In this document: one piece after another, positions 1 to 8,229 of the stretch
How positions within the stretch are numbered: position 1 is the stretch's first letter
How the letters are laid out: each line of letters opens with the position of its first letter
Assembly: GCF_000383595.1 (NCBI RefSeq)
Contig: NZ_KB911581.1
Span: forward strand, 620,001 to 684,000
Reading direction: 5' to 3'
DNA length: 64,000 bases
From: Streptomyces bottropensis ATCC 25435
GTDB lineage: Bacteria; Actinomycetota; Actinomycetes; Streptomycetales; Streptomycetaceae
Notes under the pieces: generated by a model
What the model was told of the DNA's origin: nothing
The model's database searches: none
What the model saw: the letters and a program-made list of their open reading frames with translations, nothing else
Program-made: the position numbers and the translations under genes

Positions 1-1
1 G

Positions 2-148
2 TCAGGCAAGTCGGTGAAGGGAGTAGCGGAAAGGGGCTGCGCCAGGCTGGTGGGTGCCGTGATGTGCCGGGTGCGGGCGGCGCGGCGGGACGCGGGGATG
101 GTGACCTCCGAGTACGCGGTCGGGATCATCGTTATCTTGGGTGCCTGA
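2..148 (+). pseudogene. DUF4244 / Flp-pilin-like gene, 5' part cut off by the inserted element
   Basis: The frame is open from the window edge and reads RDAG-MVTSEYAVG at residues encoded about 89-124, then runs into element sequence and stops at TGA 146-148. A glycine followed by a mature start with Glu5-Tyr6 is the processing signature of Flp-type prepilins. DUF4244 proteins of Streptomyces tad loci carry the same TSEYAVG segment. The missing second half lies at 21342-21452, directly before tadE. Native coding sequence ends near 124 (codon GGG); the last codons (IIVILGA) come from the element or its junction. The start codon may lie outside the window; GTG 14, GTG 50, GTG 59 and ATG 62 are in-frame candidates. 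Cut in its hydrophobic helix, the truncated product is unlikely to be a working pilin. Confidence 0.8.
131..141 (+). repeat. Left terminal inverted repeat of the element
   Basis: GTTATCTTGGG here is matched in reverse complement by CCCTAGATAAC at 21333-21343, with one mismatch. The pair lies at the points where the pilin gene is interrupted, so it probably represents the two recombinase-binding arms at the element ends. Confidence 0.65.
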
Positions 149-196
149 GTTCCATCAGGCATGTAAGGCAAGTGTGGTGATCTCGTACTTGCCTTA
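143..196. promoter_or_regulatory. Two subterminal inverted repeats upstream of the recombinase operon
   Basis: GCCTGA (143-148) pairs with TCAGGC (155-160) across 6 nt. TAAGGCAAGT (164-173) pairs perfectly with ACTTGCCTTA (187-196) across 13 nt. They lie between the element end and the first recombinase gene. They could be accessory recombinase-binding sites, an operator for the recombinase promoter, or a leader hairpin. The sequence alone does not decide. Confidence 0.5.
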
Positions 197-210
197 AAAA
201 TATTCAAGGG

Positions 211-1392
211 GTGTCAGGCACGTTGGCCATCTCTACTGCCATGCACCGACACTTCCGAGCCGACCGTGCCATCTCCGCCGATAGCTCTATGAACTGGGTC
301 GTCGTCAACGAGTCCTTCGAGCTGCATATCGAGGCGTGTGCCTACCTGGCCGGTCTACGTGGAGCGGACCGCGCGTACAACACCGAGCGGACGTACGCTG
401 GCCGGATCGCCCTGTACCTGTCGTACTGCGCTGCCAATGGCGTGGACTGGACCCGCCCCAGCCTGGCCCAGCTGATGGCGATGATGCGGTGGCTGGTCGA
501 CGAGCCGCTGCCGCCGCGGGGCCGCAGGCTCGACCCGATGCCGCGGTTCCGCAGCAAGGGCACCGCCAACGCGATCATGGGGACGGTCGGCGAGTTCCTG
601 TCGTGGTGTGCCCTTCAGGGGTGGGTGCCGACGAGCGTGGTGAGCCAGCTCGTGCAGCCGAAGTTCCTGCGCTACATCCCGCCCGGGTTCGATCCGGGCG
701 AGGACGGCCAGCACCGCAACGTGCAGGCCCGGCGAATCAAGTACCGCGTCGCGGTGCCGGGATACGAGTGGCTGTCGGACGAGCAGATCACCAAGGTAAT
801 CGAGTGCACAACGCACGCCCGCGACCGGTTTCTCATCTCCTTGCTGGCGGTGACCGGGATGCGTATCGGCGAGGCCCTGGGGCTGCGTCGGGAGGACATG
901 CACTTCCTGCCCGACTCCGGCTCGCTGGGCTGCCGGATCGAAGGGCCGCACGTGCACGTGCGGCGCCGGTTGAACAGCAATGGCGCCTACGCCAAGTCGC
1001 GGCAGTCACGCTGGATTCCCGTCGAGGCCGAGACCGTAGCCCTGTACGCGGACTACCGCTACGAGCGCGACGAGATACCGGAGGCGGCCGGCTGCGACAT
1101 GGTGTTCGTCAATCTCTTCCGCGCCCCGCTGGGCGAGCCGATGAAGTACGCCAGCACGTACGAGCTATTCAAGCGGCTGGCCAAGCGGGCGGGGATCGCG
1201 GCCCGGCCGCACATGTTCCGGCACTCCGCGATCACCCGGTGGGTTCGCTCCGGGGTGCCCAGGGATGTGGCCCAGAACATGGCCGGGCATGCCTCGCCGC
1301 AGTCGATGGACCCCTACACCCACGCAACTGACCAGGACAAACGCGACGCCGTTGAGATGGTGGCCGCCAAGAGGAAGGAAGCCGGCGCGTGA
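211..1392 (+). CDS. Tyrosine recombinase, TnpA-like (first of the recombinase trio)
   Basis: The product is 393 residues: an N-terminal SAM-like core-binding domain (about 50-190) and a C-terminal catalytic domain. Catalytic residues are recognisable: Arg in VTGMRIGEALGLR, the HxxR box in PHMFRHSAITRW, a late His in AGHAS and the nucleophile Tyr in DPYTHA. It should cut and rejoin DNA at the element ends through a 3'-phosphotyrosine. The stop codon overlaps the GTG start of the next recombinase (GTGA), so the two are translationally coupled. GTG 211 has a purine-rich AAGGG directly against it with no spacer, so the real start may be ATG 241 or ATG 289; the core domain begins after either. Size and order match TnpA of Tn554. 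Confidence 0.85.
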   Translation: MSGTLAISTAMHRHFRADRAISADSSMNWVVVNESFELHIEACAYLAGLRGADRAYNTERTYAGRIALYLSYCAANGVDWTRPSLAQLMAMMRWLVDEPLPPRGRRLDPMPRFRSKGTANAIMGTVGEFLSWCALQGWVPTSVVSQLVQPKFLRYIPPGFDPGEDGQHRNVQARRIKYRVAVPGYEWLSDEQITKVIECTTHARDRFLISLLAVTGMRIGEALGLRREDMHFLPDSGSLGCRIEGPHVHVRRRLNSNGAYAKSRQSRWIPVEAETVALYADYRYERDEIPEAAGCDMVFVNLFRAPLGEPMKYASTYELFKRLAKRAGIAARPHMFRHSAITRWVRSGVPRDVAQNMAGHASPQSMDPYTHATDQDKRDAVEMVAAKRKEAGA

Positions 1393-3926
1393 CGGCGACG
1401 GAGAATCTCGTGCCGCTGCACCAGCCCCGCCCCGCGCGGAAGCCCGCCGCGGACGGCCTGCCGCCGGACGTGCTCGCGGGCTGGACCGCGTGGCTGGGCG
1501 AGCGGATCGACACCGGTTGGCGTCCGGGTGAGTGGGACGGTGAGGCTCGACTATTCAGCGGGGACCCCGACAATCCGCGTACGGTGGTCTACCGGTGTTC
1601 CACGGCGGCCTGCGGCGGCCTGTCCCGCACGCGGGGCCTGTGCGCCACCTGCGAGAAGGCTTTCCGCGCCAGCGAGTTGGATCTGAGGGAGTTCCGGGCA
1701 GTGTTCGTCCCGGACCGCAACAGGGTGATCGTGGGCCAGCGGGCCGCCTGCCGCGTTGCCGGATGCCCGCGCGAGTCGGTCCTGTGGGGTCTGTGCAACG
1801 CGCACGGCTCGCTGCGGCACAAGCACCTTCAGCGTGCCCCTGGCTCGGACCTGGATACCTGGATCGCCGATCAGAAGCCGTACCCTCCGTCGCCCGCCTG
1901 TGCAGTGCCTGGCTGCCGTTACGACGCGCGGGCCACTTTCGGGCTGTGCTCGATGCACCAGACGCGCTGGAAGGAGCATGCGGCTTCCTCTCGTCGGCGG
2001 CGCCCGGCGCCCGTGGTGACGTCGGAGTGGCTGGAGCGGCAGGCGCCGTTTTTGAACATCCACCAGTTTTCGCTCGCGTCCCTGCGTCCGGTTGCACGCC
2101 TGGAGATGCTGTACGCGCTCCAGCAGCGCGACGAACGCGGTCAGAAAATCGACCCGGTCGCGGTCCGTCACGCCGTCGCCCACCTTGCCGACCGCGTGAT
2201 GAGCATCGCCGTCGCCGACGCCGAGCAGGTCACGGGCCCGGTCCAGGCGAACTTGGACGCCCTGCTGCGGGAGACTCACCGCATCGTGACCGGCGCCTTC
2301 GACCGCTTCCAGGGGGTCGACCCGGCCAGCAGGGACGTGCTGGACCTGTCCGAACTCGGCGTGCGGGGACTGCGCGGTACACCGACGCACCGCCCCGGCG
2401 GGCTCGATGTCTCGGAGGTGCGGCAGCCGTGGCTGCGGCAGATCTTGGTCACATGGATCGCCGAGACCAAGCCGACGACGAGCGAGGTCCGCCGGGCCCT
2501 GCGGTCTTGTCTGGCCGCCTCCCGTGCCCTGCAGGTCCGGCCTGGCGGCGGCGAGGACCCGGCCGCGCTGGCCTTCGCCGACATGAACGCCGTGGTCGAC
2601 ACCTTCCGCCACCTGCCCAAGCTGGACGGGAACCCGATGTCGAACAAGCAGCGAGGCGCCCTGCTGTCGTTCTTCTTCAAGGTCCTGGACTACAACCGGG
2701 CCGCCGGGCACCTGGACGGTATGTCCGCCAGCTTCGCCCGCCACTCCAGCCACGTCATTAGGCAGGAGGAGGCGAACGAGGACGAGACCGGTAAGGCCCT
2801 GCCCGAGACGGTCATCGCCCAGCTCGACCAGCACATGCACCTGCTGGGCCTGGGTGTCTCCCATGGCCGGATGACTCCCGAGCAGGTGAGGGCGATGGGC
2901 CGCGCCGTCTACGAGCTGCTGCGGGACACCGGGCGGCGCCCGTACGAGATCGCCGAGCTGCGGACGACCTGCCTCGAACACGATGGTGGAGACTGGTCGC
3001 TGGTCTGGGACAACCGTAAGGGCCGCCGCAACGGGCGTCGTCTGCCCATTTCCTCCGACACCGTGTCCACGGTCAAGACCTGGCTTGCGGTGCGCGACAC
3101 ACTGGAGCTGCCCACCGGTAGCGAGCCGTACCTGTTCCCGCCGGCCGGGGAGGTCGGGATCGTGCGGCACCTGGGCTCCGGGCAGATCTCGACTTTGATC
3201 CGCGAGTGGACCAAGCGCATCCCCGTCCTGCTGGGCGAGGAGTTCGGCATGGACGGTGAGCGGGTGCCGTTCGACAGCTCGCTGATCTACCCGTACGCCT
3301 TCCGGCACTCCTATGCCCAGCGGCACGCGGACGCCGGGGTGCCCATCGACGTGCTGCGCGAGCTGATGGACCACAAGTCGATGCAGACGACCCAGCGCTA
3401 CTACAAGATCAGCCAGAAGCGGAAGCGGCAGGCGGTCAACGTGATGCGCCTGCACACGGTGGACCGCAAGGGTCAGCCCGCGCCGATGGCGTCGGCCGCC
3501 GCGTACCAGGCCCGATCGGTGGCGGTGCCGTTCGGCAACTGCACCGAGCCCTCCAACGTCAAGGCCGGCGGCAAAGCGTGTCCGATCCGCTTCCAGTGCG
3601 CCGCCTGCCCCTCTTACCGGCCTGACCCGTCGTACCTGCCTGCCATCGAGGACCACATCCGCTCGCTGAAGGCCGACCGGGAGATGGCCGTCATGATGGA
3701 GGCGGACGAGTTCGTCGTCCGCAACCTCGATGACCAGATCGCGGCCTTCAAAGGGACCGTGGAGACGATGAGGAGGCTGGTGGAGGCCATGAGCCCGGTC
3801 GAGCGGGGGGAGGTCGAGCAGGCCGCGACCGTTCTGCGCAGGGTGCGGGCCGCCCAGGGCAGCCGTGCCACGGTCGCGCTGGGCATGCCTGCCTTTCCTG
3901 CCCCGCGTGACGGGAGCACGGCATGA
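1389..3926 (+). CDS. Large tyrosine recombinase with zinc-finger-like modules, TnpB-like
   Basis: The product is 845 residues. The N-terminal 200 residues contain three Cys-rich modules (CSTAACGG..CATC, CRVAGCP..CNAH, CAVPGC..CSMH) that look like zinc ribbons. The catalytic domain is central to C-terminal: Arg in LLRDTGRRPYEIAELR, HxxR in PYAFRHSYAQRH, late His in LMDHKS and Tyr in TTQRYYKIS. After it comes a further Cys cluster (CTEPSN..KACPIRFQCAACPSY), then a helical tail. Tn554 TnpB is also the larger recombinase partner (about 630 residues) with a C-terminal Cys cluster; the zinc-like N-terminus makes this one longer. It overlaps both neighbours by 4 nt, so expression is coupled and the three proteins probably act together. 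Confidence 0.85.
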   Translation: MTATENLVPLHQPRPARKPAADGLPPDVLAGWTAWLGERIDTGWRPGEWDGEARLFSGDPDNPRTVVYRCSTAACGGLSRTRGLCATCEKAFRASELDLREFRAVFVPDRNRVIVGQRAACRVAGCPRESVLWGLCNAHGSLRHKHLQRAPGSDLDTWIADQKPYPPSPACAVPGCRYDARATFGLCSMHQTRWKEHAASSRRRRPAPVVTSEWLERQAPFLNIHQFSLASLRPVARLEMLYALQQRDERGQKIDPVAVRHAVAHLADRVMSIAVADAEQVTGPVQANLDALLRETHRIVTGAFDRFQGVDPASRDVLDLSELGVRGLRGTPTHRPGGLDVSEVRQPWLRQILVTWIAETKPTTSEVRRALRSCLAASRALQVRPGGGEDPAALAFADMNAVVDTFRHLPKLDGNPMSNKQRGALLSFFFKVLDYNRAAGHLDGMSASFARHSSHVIRQEEANEDETGKALPETVIAQLDQHMHLLGLGVSHGRMTPEQVRAMGRAVYELLRDTGRRPYEIAELRTTCLEHDGGDWSLVWDNRKGRRNGRRLPISSDTVSTVKTWLAVRDTLELPTGSEPYLFPPAGEVGIVRHLGSGQISTLIREWTKRIPVLLGEEFGMDGERVPFDSSLIYPYAFRHSYAQRHADAGVPIDVLRELMDHKSMQTTQRYYKISQKRKRQAVNVMRLHTVDRKGQPAPMASAAAYQARSVAVPFGNCTEPSNVKAGGKACPIRFQCAACPSYRPDPSYLPAIEDHIRSLKADREMAVMMEADEFVVRNLDDQIAAFKGTVETMRRLVEAMSPVERGEVEQAATVLRRVRAAQGSRATVALGMPAFPAPRDGSTA

Positions 3927-4492
3927 GCCAGGCCAAGCGCACCCCCGGCGACGTGCTGCGAGCATCCCGCAAGAAGGACAGCCAAACCAAGCGCACCAAG
4001 GTCCTGGCGACGCTGGAGGCGATGTCCGAGCGTGGGGAAACGATCAGCTTCGCCGCGGTGGCCCGCGCCGCCGGGGTCTCCAACTGGCTCGTCTACGCCA
4101 AAGGCGTGCGTGAGCATATCGAGGCCGCCATGAAGGGCCAGGCAAAGGCTGGGCGCCGCAAGAGCCAGGCCGGGGTGGACGCCTCCGCGGCGAGCCTGGC
4201 CACCGACCTGGCCCTGGTTCGCGAGGAGAACAAGGCCCTGCGTGAGGAGCGCGACCGGCTCAAGAAGGCCGTCCAGCGCTCGCTAGGCGCCCAGCTCGAC
4301 CAGGTTGGCACCAGGGAGTTGACCGCCCGGATCGAGGAGCTGTTGGCGGCTGTGGAACGGCTCACCCTCGAACGCGACGAGATACGCGCCGAGCGGGACG
4401 AACTCAAGCGCAAGCTCACCGAGACCGAGGACGACCTGGCAGCCGCTCGCGAGGCGGGCAAGCGCATGATGCGGCACGTCAACCGCGGCTAG
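3923..4492 (+). CDS. Small coiled-coil accessory protein of the recombinase trio, DUF6262 / TnpC-like
   Basis: The product has 189 residues. The first 70 look like a DNA-binding helical domain (KVLATLEAMSERGETISFAAVARAAGVSNWLVYAK resembles a helix-turn-helix). The rest is rich in Glu, Arg, Leu and Lys and should form a long coiled coil (LTLERDEIRAERDEL). ATG 3923 overlaps the stop of the large recombinase. In Tn554, TnpC is the small third protein that influences insertion efficiency and orientation; a similar role is inferred here. Its last 37 residues match a relic at 8693-8815 at 21 of 37 positions without gaps. Confidence 0.7.
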   Translation: MSQAKRTPGDVLRASRKKDSQTKRTKVLATLEAMSERGETISFAAVARAAGVSNWLVYAKGVREHIEAAMKGQAKAGRRKSQAGVDASAASLATDLALVREENKALREERDRLKKAVQRSLGAQLDQVGTRELTARIEELLAAVERLTLERDEIRAERDELKRKLTETEDDLAAAREAGKRMMRHVNRG

Positions 4493-4521
4493 GCCGTTCT
4501 CTTCGGATCATCGGATCGTTG

Positions 4522-4595
4522 TTCTGGGTGTCGCTGACCGACGCCCGGTGGGCAAGGATCGAGTCGTTGCGGACCGGACGCCGAAACGGGTCAAC
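4522..4595 (+). pseudogene. Relic of the start of an IS5-family transposase
   Basis: The frame reads VSLTDARWARIESL, the usual N-terminus of IS5-type DDE transposases (LTDAQWARIEPLLP). A few bases on, another frame gives DRTPKR, the next conserved block. A deletion of about 4 bases separates the two, and the rest of the transposase is absent. This marks an old insertion just behind the recombinase operon. Confidence 0.6.
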
Positions 4596-4664
4596 CACTA
4601 AACCGAGTCCCCCCACCGCGTGTCAGCGTCGTGGGGGCACTGCAGCGCCACCGGTAAAGCGGGA

Positions 4665-5600
4665 TCAGAGGAGGCCGGCCCGGATCCCAATCTGGTGGAC
4701 AGCCGCAGTGTCGGCCGGGGTCATGTATCCGGCTTTACGGCTGAGTACTTTCAGTCTCTTTTCTCTGCGTGCGGCGTCGGCCGGGAGGTCTCGAAGCTGG
4801 CGGCTACTCTGGTTGGCCCGCCATCCGGTCACGAACTCCTGCTCGGCGATGCCAGTGACGCACAGTTCGGCGTCAATTGTGCGGACCAGGCGCAGGAGCA
4901 CGTCCGAGAGCTGTATCGCTTCACGCAGGTCTGATGTGACCTTCTGCCCATCGGTGACCTTGCTCGTCAGTGGTGAGGTGCGACTACCGATGTCTGCAGC
5001 GGTCAACGTCGCCGCGTGCTTCCAGGCCTCCTCCGTAATGGGGTTGGCCTTCCCGCCGCCGTGCATTACGGCGTTGCGTACCTCCTTGTGATACCGGTAC
5101 AGGGCAAGGAGAGCGTCGAGGTGGCTCAGGCTGTACTTCTGCTGGGCGGCGTAGACAGGGTGGAACGCCCTTTGCATGTCGGAGGACGTGGTAGCGCGGG
5201 CGGTTGCCAGTGCGTCGCGGACGCCGGCCTGGGTTCGGCCGTAGGTTCCTTTGCTGGGGAACTGGACTTGCTTGACTAGGTTCTTGTTTCCGAATTTGAG
5301 CATGAGCTCTTCCGCCCAGCTCTCGTACATGGCGATCAGGTTCGTGGCCACGATCTGTGCGAACTGGCCCAACTGGTCTTCCCATGCTGTGTCGATGCAG
5401 GTGCCGCGGAGGTTATTGGCGGGAATCCCCGACCCGCTGGTGAAGCGGTCGGACAGGTCCTGTTTGGTGGCCTGAGGGGACACGCTGACGTAGCCCTGCA
5501 CCTGCCAGCGCAAATTCCACAGAGCCGCGCTCGATGTGTGTATGAAGTCGAACAGCTGACTGTTAAGAGCAGCAAAGGATCTCGACTCGTGAAAGAACAT
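4665..5600 (-). CDS. HEPN-motif protein, possible RNA-cleaving defence or toxin protein
   Basis: From ATG 5600 the product is 311 residues; a GTG at 5675 would add a 25-residue Pro/Arg-rich extension. The protein is mostly helical. Near residues 175-180 it contains RNAVMH followed by Gly-Gly-Gly, within YHKEVRNAVMHGGG. This is the R-x4-H signature of HEPN ribonuclease domains, usually followed by G or N. HEPN proteins are metal-independent RNases found in toxin-antitoxin and abortive-infection systems. The preceding helix (LLALYRYHKE) and the polar N-terminal helices fit that fold. I see no adjacent MNT-type nucleotidyltransferase antitoxin, so the function is inferred from the motif and the island context. 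Confidence 0.55.
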   Translation of the reverse strand: MFFHESRSFAALNSQLFDFIHTSSAALWNLRWQVQGYVSVSPQATKQDLSDRFTSGSGIPANNLRGTCIDTAWEDQLGQFAQIVATNLIAMYESWAEELMLKFGNKNLVKQVQFPSKGTYGRTQAGVRDALATARATTSSDMQRAFHPVYAAQQKYSLSHLDALLALYRYHKEVRNAVMHGGGKANPITEEAWKHAATLTAADIGSRTSPLTSKVTDGQKVTSDLREAIQLSDVLLRLVRTIDAELCVTGIAEQEFVTGWRANQSSRQLRDLPADAARREKRLKVLSRKAGYMTPADTAAVHQIGIRAGLL

Positions 5601-5699
5601 CGGCACGGCTGTACTCCAGGGCGGGGGAGTTTCGACGGGCGGGTGGGAAGCTGAGCGTCGTGGTCTGACAGGCACCGTTACATGGGGTGGCTCAGGTGT

Positions 5700-5748
5700 C
5701 TAGCAGTGACCAGGGGCCGGGCGATGCCCGGTCCCTGGTCACTGCTAG
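5700..5748. terminator. Very strong hairpin between the three-gene operon and the HEPN gene
   Basis: CTAGCAGTGACCAGGG (5700-5715) pairs perfectly with 5733-5748. The stem continues through one G-U pair and CCGGGC/GCCCGG to a GAT loop, 23 pairs in all. It lies just past the stop of the leftward operon (5760) and has no T-run, as is common for Streptomyces terminators. It could also protect mRNA ends. Confidence 0.75.
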
Positions 5749-5759
5749 CGTCTCCCGCC

Positions 5760-6329
5760 CTATGCGGAGGCAGCGGGCTGGCGGGCAGTCAGCTCTGCAA
5801 CTTGAGCCTCCAGGTCGGCAATCCGCTGGGCCTGGCGCCGCATGGTTCCGTGCGCCTGAAGGACCTTGCTGCCCAGGCCCTCCACACCGCTGACTGTCTT
5901 CATGCAGCCCTCGGCGGCGTCAGCCATCTGTCCGAATGCCTCTGGCTCGATGCTGTTGGGGTTGTTGGCCTCGAAGGTGCAGGCCCGGTGCATGTCGCCC
6001 ATGTACGCCACGGCCTTGCGGCAGGCGAGCAGGGCGTCCCGGGCCCCGAACTCGTCGCCCTGTCCCGACTTGTGGAAGCGGGTCACCCGGGCTCCGCGCC
6101 GCTGCGGGTCGCGGGACGGCATGAACTGCTCCAGCCGGTGACCGAGCACGTGGGCGGCAGCACGGGCCCGGGGCACCGCTCGCCGCAGTCGGCGGCCGTC
6201 GGAGATGCCAGTGCCGCGGGCGATGTCCGCGTATGACAGCTCGCGGCCGGTGTTGTGGTTCAGCCACAGCAGCACGTCGATCGCGTCCTGCTCGGTCTGG
6301 GAGGGGGTGCTGCTGTCACGAGGGCTCAT
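5760..6329 (-). CDS. Unknown protein with winged-helix-like N-terminus and coiled-coil C-terminus
   Basis: The product has 189 residues. Residues 10-50 (TEQDAIDVLLWLNHNTGRELSY then ADIARGTGISDGRRLRRAV) read as a winged helix-turn-helix. Residues 140-185 (KVLQAHGTMRRQAQRIADLEAQVAELT) form a coiled coil. It is the last gene of a three-gene leftward operon; its ATG overlaps the TGA of the gene before it (ATGA at 6326-6329). I do not recognise the family. A DNA-binding or replication/partition-type accessory role of the element is possible. Confidence 0.6.
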   Translation of the reverse strand: MSPRDSSTPSQTEQDAIDVLLWLNHNTGRELSYADIARGTGISDGRRLRRAVPRARAAAHVLGHRLEQFMPSRDPQRRGARVTRFHKSGQGDEFGARDALLACRKAVAYMGDMHRACTFEANNPNSIEPEAFGQMADAAEGCMKTVSGVEGLGSKVLQAHGTMRRQAQRIADLEAQVAELTARQPAASA

Positions 6330-7306
6330 CCCAGCTTCTTCTCGCTTTCGTCCAGGAACGCTTGCAGGGCGTCGTCATTCAGTGCGGTGTAGGGGCCAGC
6401 CACCAGGTCGCGGATGAAGCCGATGGCTGCCTCGGAGGCACCGCACAGCTCGGCCATGGCCAGGCGGCGGTCGTCGGTGAACTGCACCTGGCTGCGTTGC
6501 AGCAGCGACAGCACCCGCAGCGTGCCCAGGCGGACCTGAGTCATCTCGGTGAACACAGCCAAGGCCACGTCTGGATCGGGCGTCTCCCGGGAGACGGCCC
6601 GTACGGCCCGCTCGACATCCGCAGCCTCCGCCTCCTGCTGCTCGCGGCCAGGTGCGGCTTCCGCGCGGGCGAAGGCCCGGTCGCGTTCCTCGGCCGCCTG
6701 ACGGGCCGCCGACCGGTCTGCACCGTCCGCCTGGACCTGCCGCCGCTCGAACTCGTCCAGGGCCTCCTTAGCGGCGGCACGGGCCGCGGCGTCGGCCAGG
6801 ATCGCCGTCTTGAGGGCCTTCGGCTGCTGAGCCACGTAGACCGGGGAGCCCGGCTTGATGCCTGCACGCTCGGCTTCCTGCTCGATCGCCTGCCGTCGTT
6901 CGCCGTTGTTCATGCGGGCTTCGTAGCTGCGGTAGTAGCCGCGTTCGCCGAAGAACGGCACCTCCTCCTCGTCAGGCAGGTCAACGTGGAGGCCGGGTTC
7001 CAGCGCGGCGACCGGGGGAACCACCCCATCGGCTGCCGCACGCTTCCACGCCTCGTGAAAGGCCATGACGCGCTTGTGGCTGGTTCCCGAGCGGCGGGCG
7101 AACTCCCGCGCACTGATGCGGCGGAAAGTGGTTCGGCCGAACCACTTTGTGGACTGCTGCTCGAATCCGACTCCGTTGTTCTCGTCAGGTTGAACACGCC
7201 TGGCGATCAGGAGGGCACGGGCCCAGCCGCCCTTCCTGTCGTGGATGGCGAACTCTTCGATATCGGCGTTGAGGCGGTCCTCGCCGTCGTCCGCGACGGC
7301 GTTCAT
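6326..7306 (-). CDS. Unknown helical protein, middle gene of the 8139-5760 operon
   Basis: ATG 7306 was chosen because it overlaps the TGA of the preceding gene (ATGA); this gives 326 residues. A further upstream start is open but would add only a Gly/Pro/Arg-rich tail inside the neighbour. Residues 50-90 (RRISAREFARRSGTSHKRVMAFHEAW) look like a helix-turn-helix. The second half is a long Ala/Glu/Arg helix (about 150-240), probably coiled coil. No catalytic motif was seen. Conservation of coupling with both neighbours suggests the three proteins act together. The family is unrecognised. Confidence 0.6.
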   Translation of the reverse strand: MNAVADDGEDRLNADIEEFAIHDRKGGWARALLIARRVQPDENNGVGFEQQSTKWFGRTTFRRISAREFARRSGTSHKRVMAFHEAWKRAAADGVVPPVAALEPGLHVDLPDEEEVPFFGERGYYRSYEARMNNGERRQAIEQEAERAGIKPGSPVYVAQQPKALKTAILADAAARAAAKEALDEFERRQVQADGADRSAARQAAEERDRAFARAEAAPGREQQEAEAADVERAVRAVSRETPDPDVALAVFTEMTQVRLGTLRVLSLLQRSQVQFTDDRRLAMAELCGASEAAIGFIRDLVAGPYTALNDDALQAFLDESEKKLG

Positions 7307-8139
7307 GACACGGTCACCAGGTCCCGGGCCTCGGCCTGCTCCGCGCCAGCCGTCTCCCTGCCGAGCCGGACCTTGACCCACATCGCGAGGACTTCGACCG
7401 TACCGAGTGCTTCCTCGCAGGCGGCCCGCTGTTCGTCGGTGAACGACACCGCCCGCGGATAGCGGTTCATCAAGGCTACGGCCTGGTCCCGCAGCAGCAC
7501 CAGGTCGCGGGCCAGGGCCTGGGCCTTGCTGGGCTTCTCGCCGGGGCAGTCGATGCGGTTGTCGCGGTCCCGGCGTCGCTTGTCGTCCATGGCCCGCTTC
7601 ACCGCGTCTCGGAAGTCAGCATCCTCCTCAACCAGGTCCCGGAGGATCTTGTCCCGTTCGGCGGGGTTTTCCTGCAGCAGGGCCCCGAGGTACTGAGACA
7701 CGGAGGTGTCCCCGGCCGGGTCCAACAGGTCCTGCAGGGCCGGTCCCGTGCCGAGGGCTCGCTGGTACTGGGTCACGGAGATTCGGATGGCACCCGTCTC
7801 GCGGGCCCGGCTCAGCATGGACCGCAGCGTGCTGTAGTTCTCGTCGTACGGCTTGCCGGAGGGGGCCAGGCGGGCGCCTTCCCGTAGCACGCTGTAGCTG
7901 ACGTGGACGCCGCTGTCGGCGATGAGCTGCCGCACCGGCGGGGTGCACATCCGGGCGGTGTGGCGGTACCGGCGGGCTGTACCTGGGTTCAGGCTGATCT
8001 CGTCGCAGTACCGGTCGAAGACACCCTCGCCGCCCGAGGCCGTGACGGACAGCAGTTTGTCCCCGATCACCAGCCGGTTCTGCCGACCGTCGTCCATCAA
8101 CCGTCGTCCATCGCGCACGTCCTGCTCTGTGTAGCTCAT
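7303..8139 (-). CDS. Unknown helix-turn-helix-like protein, first gene of the operon, perhaps DUF6192-like
   Basis: The product has 278 residues. ATG 8139 is preceded by AAGGAA at a good distance. The N-terminal third has the pattern of a DNA-binding protein that scores reading conditions (ISLNPGTARRYRHTARM, then VHVSYSVLREGARL), similar to ParB-like or DUF6192 proteins of Streptomyces. A basic linker (KRAMDDKRRRDRDNR) follows, then a helical C-terminus. It heads the operon and is coupled to the second gene. The assignment is tentative; plasmid-type partition or transcriptional control of the element are the most plausible roles. Confidence 0.55.
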   Translation of the reverse strand: MSYTEQDVRDGRRLMDDGRQNRLVIGDKLLSVTASGGEGVFDRYCDEISLNPGTARRYRHTARMCTPPVRQLIADSGVHVSYSVLREGARLAPSGKPYDENYSTLRSMLSRARETGAIRISVTQYQRALGTGPALQDLLDPAGDTSVSQYLGALLQENPAERDKILRDLVEEDADFRDAVKRAMDDKRRRDRDNRIDCPGEKPSKAQALARDLVLLRDQAVALMNRYPRAVSFTDEQRAACEEALGTVEVLAMWVKVRLGRETAGAEQAEARDLVTVS

Positions 8140-8229
8140 AGGGATTCCTTATTGGACCGACAAGACGAGCGCACAGAGTAGTTGGATGAATGCACAGCGT
8201 TTGATCTTCGAGGTGCCGCTGGGCAAGCA

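Noticed and set aside
1551..3965. Long open frame (about 800 codons) antisense to the large recombinase gene
   Set aside because: It mirrors the codon bias of the opposite strand, has an Arg/Gly/Pro/His-rich composition without motifs and no start signal; the recombinase on the other strand has full catalytic motifs.
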